From Cellulomonas fimi (GTDB lineage: Bacteria > Actinomycetota > Actinomycetes > Actinomycetales > Cellulomonadaceae), in the NCBI RefSeq assembly GCF_028527925.1, contig NZ_JAPESW010000029.1, forward strand, positions 1 through 46,729: a DNA stretch of 46,729 nt, written 5' to 3'. Under the pieces are notes generated by a model, which worked only from the letters and a program-made list of their open reading frames with translations, searched no databases and had not been told where the DNA came from. Below are positions 42,851-46,729 of this stretch, in pieces; the first letter of the stretch is position 1, and each line of letters begins with the position of its first letter. The position numbers and the translations under genes were made by a program.

Positions 42851-44068
42851 ATGTCCGAGCTCGACCTCGGGTCGACGCCCACCGCGCCTGCCGCCCCTGC
42901 GGCGCCGGCGCCCGGCGCGCTCGTCCTCACGCCGCCCGCCCCGGTCGTCGTGGTCAAGGAGGAGCAGGCCGTCGGGGCGGTCCCGCTCGAGGACGCCAAG
43001 CAGGTCGAGCTGCGCGCGAAGGCGACCGCGTTCGTCGCCGAGCTCACCGCGATCGACGCCAAGTCGCCCGCGTTCAGCCAGAAGGTCGCGTCGATCACGT
43101 CGATGGGCGAGCAGGACATGCGCGCCGCCGCGACCGTGTCGAGCCGCATGCTCGACCGCCCGGCCGCGATCGTGAAGGGCAAGAACACCGGCGACGCCCA
43201 GACGCGCGTCGCGAACACGCTCGTCGACCTGCGCAACACCGTGACGGACCTCGACCCGAACCGGGCCGACCTGACGGGCGCCAAGAAGGTCCTCAAGTGG
43301 ATCCCGGGCGGGTCGAAGATCGACCAGTACTTCGCCAAGTACCAGTCGGCGCAGCAGCACCTCGACGCGATCATCAAGGCGCTCGCGTCCGGCCAGGACG
43401 AGCTGCGCAAGGACAACGCGGCCATCGAGACCGAGAAGGCGAACCTGTGGGCCGCGATGGGCCGCCTCGCCGAGTACAACTCGCTCGCGTCCGCGCTCGA
43501 CGACGCGCTCGTCGAGAAGATCGCCCAGCTCGAGGCCGCGGGTCGCCAGGAGGACGCCGACGCCGTGCGGGCCGACGCGCTGTTCCCGGTGCGCCAGCGC
43601 CGCCAGGACTTCATGACGCAGATGGCCGTGTCCGTGCAGGGCTACATGGCGCTGGACCTGGTCCGCCGCAACAACCTCGAGCTCATCAAGGGCGTCGACC
43701 GCGCGCAGACCACGACCGTGGCCGCGCTGCGGACCGCCGTCATCGTCGCGCAGGCGCTGTCGCGCCAGAAGCTCGTGCTCGACCAGATCACGGCGCTCAA
43801 CACCGTCACGTCGAACCTCATCGAGTCGACGTCCGAGCAGCTGAAGATCCAGGGCGCGGCGATCAACCAGCAGGCGTCGGAGGCGACGCTCGACGTCGCG
43901 AAGCTGCAGGCGGCGTTCGACAACGTCTTCCAGACGATGGACGCGCTCGACACCTTCCGCGCGCAGGCCGTCGACTCCATGGCGCAGACCGTCACCGCCC
44001 TCGAGGGCCAGATCCAGCGCGCCCAGCCGTACCTGGAGCGCACCCGCCGGCGTGAGCTCGACTCCTGA
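42851..44068 (+). CDS. telA: toxic anion resistance protein TelA
   Basis: A 405-residue TelA-family protein with the ATG at 42851 behind GGAGG. After a Pro/Ala-rich start (about 45 residues), it is mostly long helices, with the conserved core including [20 protein letters not shown] and [20 protein letters not shown]. It is cytoplasmic and usually found with TerD genes. The role is linked to tellurite and other envelope stresses, with a molecular activity still unclear. It overlaps the next gene by 17 bases. Confidence 0.9.
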   Translation: MSELDLGSTPTAPAAPAAPAPGALVLTPPAPVVVVKEEQAVGAVPLEDAKQVELRAKATAFVAELTAIDAKSPAFSQKVASITSMGEQDMRAAATVSSRMLDRPAAIVKGKNTGDAQTRVANTLVDLRNTVTDLDPNRADLTGAKKVLKWIPGGSKIDQYFAKYQSAQQHLDAIIKALASGQDELRKDNAAIETEKANLWAAMGRLAEYNSLASALDDALVEKIAQLEAAGRQEDADAVRADALFPVRQRRQDFMTQMAVSVQGYMALDLVRRNNLELIKGVDRAQTTTVAALRTAVIVAQALSRQKLVLDQITALNTVTSNLIESTSEQLKIQGAAINQQASEATLDVAKLQAAFDNVFQTMDALDTFRAQAVDSMAQTVTALEGQIQRAQPYLERTRRRELDS

Positions 44069-44579
44069 GGGCGGCAGCCGCCGCCGGGGGTTCTGGCAGC
44101 GGCTGCGCGACCGCGACGAGCCCGTCGCCGTCGTGCAGCCGCCGGCGCCGTCCGGCGACAGCCCGGCCGAGCTGCGCCGCGCGGTGGCCGAGGTCGTCCG
44201 GCTCGTGAACTCGCGGTCGGGCGAGCTGCCCGTCGCAGCCGTCGTCAACGCGCGCCGTCTCACGGACCTGCTGCGCGAGGTCGTCGACACCTCCGAGGTC
44301 CGCCCGCTCGACGTGTACGCCGTGATGTCCGTGCAGGGCACCGCGACGGACTACCTGCCGACGACGCTGCGCTCGTACCTCGCCGTCGACGAGTCGCTCC
44401 GCGACGTCCCGCGGGGCAGCGGCGTGACGCCGACGCAGGCGCTGATGATCCAGATCGACACCCTCACGACGTCCGTCGCGGCCACCCTCGACGCCGTGCA
44501 GCACCAGGACGCCGACGCCCTCATGACGCAGGGCTCGTTCCTCCGTACGAAGTTCGCCCGCTCCGACCTGGACCTGTGA
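44052..44579 (+). CDS. conserved unknown protein of the TelA-TerD unit
   Basis: A 175-residue protein with a GTG start at 44052, 17 bases inside telA. The N-terminus is basic (SRRRGFWQRLRDRDEPVAVV) and the rest is helical, with ELRRAVAEVVRLVNSRSGEL and a TPTQALMIQIDTLTTSVAAT segment. No known domain was recognised. The tight overlap with telA and with the following TerD-like gene shows a common transcript and probably a shared function. It resembles small helical companions of TelA seen in actinobacteria, from memory only. Confidence 0.7.
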   Translation: MSSTPEGGSRRRGFWQRLRDRDEPVAVVQPPAPSGDSPAELRRAVAEVVRLVNSRSGELPVAAVVNARRLTDLLREVVDTSEVRPLDVYAVMSVQGTATDYLPTTLRSYLAVDESLRDVPRGSGVTPTQALMIQIDTLTTSVAATLDAVQHQDADALMTQGSFLRTKFARSDLDL

Positions 44580-45160
44580 GCAGACCCCTGATGGCAGCCC
44601 GACCCATGCCCCGCGGCGGCAACGCCAACCTCACGCGCGAGATCCCGCACCTCACCGGCGTGGTCGTCGGCGTCGCGCTCGCGTCGCCCGAGACCGTGCT
44701 CGTCGACAACCTCGTCGTCGCGGCCCTCCTGTGCGACGACGCGACCCAGCTCCTGTCGCGCGAGCACGTCGTGTTCTTCAACCAGCTCACGTCGCCCGAC
44801 CTGTCCGTCGCGCAGCTCGAGAAGGCGCGCTCCACCGGCGACCTCGAGCAGATCGAGGTGGACCTGCGCGACGTGCCGCCCGAGGTGGCGCGCATCGTCG
44901 TCGTCGCCTACATCAACGAGGGCCTCGGCCACCGGCGCTCGCTCGGGCAGCTCCGCGAGGCGCGCGTGCGCGTGCTCGACCTGGCCGGGGACAACGAGCT
45001 CGTGGTCTCCGAGAACCTCGCGCCCGCGCTGTCCACCGAGACGGGCCTCGTGCTCGCCGAGCTCTACCGCAACGGCCCGCACTGGAAGTTCAAGGTCGTC
45101 GGGCAGGGGTACGCCGACGGGATCGCGGGCATCCTGCGCGACCACGGCCTGCGGTCGTGA
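44576..45160 (+). CDS. TerD-like protein with degenerate Ca2+-binding motifs
   Basis: A 194-residue TerD-fold protein with the GTG start overlapping the previous stop (GTGA). It starts MSRPLMAARPMPRGGNANLT and keeps the closing signature HWKFKVVGQGYADGIAGILR. The Ca2+ loops are lost: the DLDAS motif reads VDNLVVAALL, and the [13 protein letters not shown] loop reads STGDLEQIEVDL. It may bind partners without calcium. It is followed by the GTSLDL repeat gene, which overlaps its end by 4 bases. Confidence 0.85.
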   Translation: MSRPLMAARPMPRGGNANLTREIPHLTGVVVGVALASPETVLVDNLVVAALLCDDATQLLSREHVVFFNQLTSPDLSVAQLEKARSTGDLEQIEVDLRDVPPEVARIVVVAYINEGLGHRRSLGQLREARVRVLDLAGDNELVVSENLAPALSTETGLVLAELYRNGPHWKFKVVGQGYADGIAGILRDHGLRS

Positions 45161-45865
45161 GCGGCGTCGGCATCGGCCCGGCGGGGGCACCGCCGCGCGA
45201 CGACCTGCCCTGGCTGCGCCGCCGACGGCTGCGTCCTGACGCTCCGCCCCGGCCGACGTCGGGTGCGGCGTCCGGGACCGCCGCGTCGTCTGCCCCGCCG
45301 ACGGGCGGCTCGTCCGCGTCGGGAGGCGGCACGTCGCTCGACCTCGGCGCACCCACGCCCGCACCGGCGGGCGGGACGTCGCTCGACCTGTCGGTTCCCG
45401 CTGCCGTGCCGAGCGGGTCGTCGTCGGGGACGCCGCTCGACGTCTCGACGCCCGCACGGCCCTCGACGTCACCCGCGTCGTCGACCGGGACCTCGCTGGA
45501 CCTGTCGGCGTCCGGGCACCCGCCGACGCCTCCGTCCGCGTCCGGCACGTCGCTCGACCTGCCGGTGCCGGCCCGCCCGGCGACGCCGTCGGCGGCGTCG
45601 GGTACGTCGCTCGACCTGTCGGCGTCCGGGCGCTCGTCGGCGCCTTCGTCCGCGTCCGGCACGTCGCTCGACCTCCCGTCGGCCGGACGTTCGGCGCCCG
45701 CGTCCCCCGGCACGTCGCTGGACCTGTCCGGCTCGTCGGCGCCCGCCGCCGCGCCCTCCCGACCCGCGCGCCCGCGCCGGTCCGCCGCGGCCGGCGATCT
45801 CGTCCTCGGCTACACGCCGGACCGCCTGGCACCCGGCGGGCGTGCGTCGCTCACCGACGACCGGT
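45157..45865 (+). pseudogene. GTSLDL-repeat Pro/Ser/Ala-rich protein of the Ter unit, 3' end apparently lost
   Basis: The GTG at 45157 overlaps the TerD-like stop (GTGA). After GVGIGPAGAPPRDDLPWLRR, the protein has eight copies of GTSLDL (one is GTPLDV) between 45328 and 45726, 15-20 residues apart, in disordered linkers. After about 45860 the frame has no stop and runs to 46305, but there it is antisense to the aldolase gene and has no coding character. I take the true gene to have lost its end. TerD-like or other folded domains commonly follow such linkers; none remains. Alternatively the protein ends by chance at 46305 (383 residues). Confidence 0.55.
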
Positions 45866-46430
45866 GCTTGTCGAGCAGCCGCTGCACGCCGAGCAGCGCG
45901 TCCTCGCGCGTCTCGCGGTGGATGATCTCGGGCGACTCGATGACGGGCATCGCGAGCAGCCTGACGCCCGCGCTCGCGGCGGTGTCGTCGACCGCGTCGA
46001 GGAACGCCGCGCCGTGCGTCTCGGTGAACTTCGGCAGCACGAAGCCCGACAGGATGCGCGCGTCGTCGCCGAGCGCCGTGACGATCGCCGGGATCTGCTC
46101 CGGGTTGCGCACGCGTACGAACACGAACGGCGCGGCGTCCTCGTCGCGCGCGAGCTCCCGGAGCTGCGCGACGACGTTGCGCTCGGCCTCCGGGACGTCG
46201 GCGTCGGCGACCGCGTCCTCGAGGCACACGACCGAGCTCACCGCGCCCGCGGCGGCGCGTCGCACCAGGTCACCCGCCAGGTTCGGCCGTGTCCCGGGCA
46301 TGTAGAGCGTCGCGCCCAGTGCGACCGCGAGCAGCGCGGGCGGGCACGAGCGGCCCAGCGCCTCGGGCGGCCGGGAGAACAGGCGCTCGACGTCCTCGTC
46401 GGGCAGGTGCGAGAAGTGGCGCGCGCTCAC
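45810..46430 (-). CDS. HpcH/HpaI aldolase-citrate lyase family protein of the Ter biosynthetic arm, C-terminally truncated
   Basis: A 206-residue protein starting at the GTG at 46430 (VSARHFSHLPDEDVERLFSR). It holds AVALGATLYMPGTRPNLAGD, SSVVCLEDAVADADVPEAER and LLAMPVIESPEIIHRETRED, characteristic of the aldolase-like protein found with ATP-grasp and phosphoribosyltransferase genes in Ter clusters. Family members run on past LLDKHR for about 150-200 further residues with the metal and substrate site. Here the sequence changes to SSVSDARPPGARRSGV and stops at 45810. It is thus probably inactive. The next operon genes would lie beyond the left end of its reading, and are absent. Confidence 0.75.
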   Translation of the reverse strand: MSARHFSHLPDEDVERLFSRPPEALGRSCPPALLAVALGATLYMPGTRPNLAGDLVRRAAAGAVSSVVCLEDAVADADVPEAERNVVAQLRELARDEDAAPFVFVRVRNPEQIPAIVTALGDDARILSGFVLPKFTETHGAAFLDAVDDTAASAGVRLLAMPVIESPEIIHRETREDALLGVQRLLDKHRSSVSDARPPGARRSGV

Positions 46431-46465
46431 GCGGCGCCCGGTCCCGAGGGCGTGGTGACCTGCAT
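46427..46465 (-). other. possible 12-residue leader ORF before the aldolase gene
   Basis: ATG at 46465 opens a short frame, MQVTTPSGPGAA, whose TGA overlaps the GTG start of the aldolase (GTGA). It could be a leader peptide or simply the end of a lost upstream frame. The ATG has GGAG 6 bases before it, so translation is possible. Nothing else supports it. Confidence 0.25.
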
Positions 46466-46629
46466 GTCGACTCCGTCCGTCTGCGGCCCGCCGCGGGGGG
46501 TGGTGCGGGGCGCGCGCACACGGTAGCCCAGCGGTGCTACGCGCACGGCGCGTCCAGGTGAACGTCCGGTGCACACCGCCGGTTCCGCGGTCGCCTGTCC
46601 GCTCGTGCCAGGCCCCTTCCCTCCCCCAC

Positions 46630-46695
46630 GAGTTCGTCGGTCCGTGCCGAGCTCGTCGGCTCGGGCTGACGAGCTCGACGCCAGCTGACGAACTC
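46630..46695. repeat. four half-sites at exact 19-base spacing, two in each orientation
   Basis: GAGTTCGTC at 46630 and GAGCTCGTC at 46649 are followed by their inverted forms GACGAGCTC at 46668 and GACGAACTC at 46687. All starts are exactly 19 bases apart, so the block is a nested palindrome about 66 bases long. It lies about 200 bases upstream of the aldolase start. Apart from this array and the leader frame, I see no gene in 46431-46729. It could be a multi-site operator or a nested RNA stem. Confidence 0.6.
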
Positions 46696-46729
46696 AGCGC
46701 GGGTGGGGAGGTGGGGTGCGGGGCAAGGG

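Noticed and set aside
45328..45726. CRISPR-like or DNA tandem repeat
   Set aside because: The repetition is at protein level (GTSLDL) with variable codons and spacing, and lies in an open frame.
45866..46305. Second half of the plus-strand frame after the GTSLDL repeats
   Set aside because: It is Ser/Thr/Arg-rich and lies wholly antisense to the recognised aldolase sequence.

Overview
This is very GC-rich DNA (about 74% by eye) from an actinobacterium. The codon use, the many GTG starts, the overlapping GTGA and TGATG gene junctions, and the mix of tellurite-type stress genes with secreted proteins carrying PKD and PA14 domains suggest Cellulomonas or a close relative. The genus is an inference. 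No tRNA, rRNA, CRISPR array, insertion sequence or integrase was seen.

Region 1 (1-22460) is an extracellular contractile injection system (eCIS), a phage-tail-like nanomachine. A long minus-strand gene train runs in transcription order: LuxR-type regulator, secreted beta-propeller protein, DUF4255 tail-terminator-like protein, AAA+ ATPase, DUF4157 peptidase-like protein, sheath, tube, small CxxC protein, DUF6760-like protein, a 1147-residue disordered protein with repeated VQR motifs, second tube protein, LysM tube-cap protein, VgrG-like spike, gp25-like baseplate, gpJ-like baseplate, gpI-like tail protein and a zinc-ribbon protein cut by the window edge. Divergent from the regulator are a single-span membrane protein, a candidate membrane anchor like CisA of Streptomyces, and a PAAR-like spike tip. 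No clear toxin cargo, tail fibre or tape measure is visible. A 10-base dyad, CCCGATCGGG, lies upstream of the sheath, the DUF4157 gene and the PAAR gene, and is a candidate shared operator.

Region 2 (22576-39482) is a chromosomal mix. It holds a secreted PQQ-dehydrogenase-like protein with PKD and PA14 domains, an MntP manganese exporter, a KmtR-like metal sensor with an MFS exporter, and an SDR. It continues with a MecA-type penicillin-binding lipoprotein, an LLM oxidoreductase, an aldo/keto reductase, an unknown gene, and an AT-richer unknown gene that may be a recent arrival. It ends with a sugar-epimerase-like SDR, a DUF418 membrane protein, and a two-gene unit joining a cyanobacterial acyl-ACP-reductase-like enzyme to an NDH-2-like flavoprotein.

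Region 3 (39553-46729) is a tellurium-resistance-type (Ter) stress island. It has four TerD-family proteins, a DUF475/TerC-like membrane protein, TelA, an unknown coupled protein, a GTSLDL-repeat protein, and an HpcH/HpaI-aldolase gene of the Ter biosynthetic arm. The last two converge and both appear to have lost their 3' ends at the same place, near 45860, which suggests a deletion. At the far right a 19-base-periodic array of four half-sites lies upstream of the aldolase gene.
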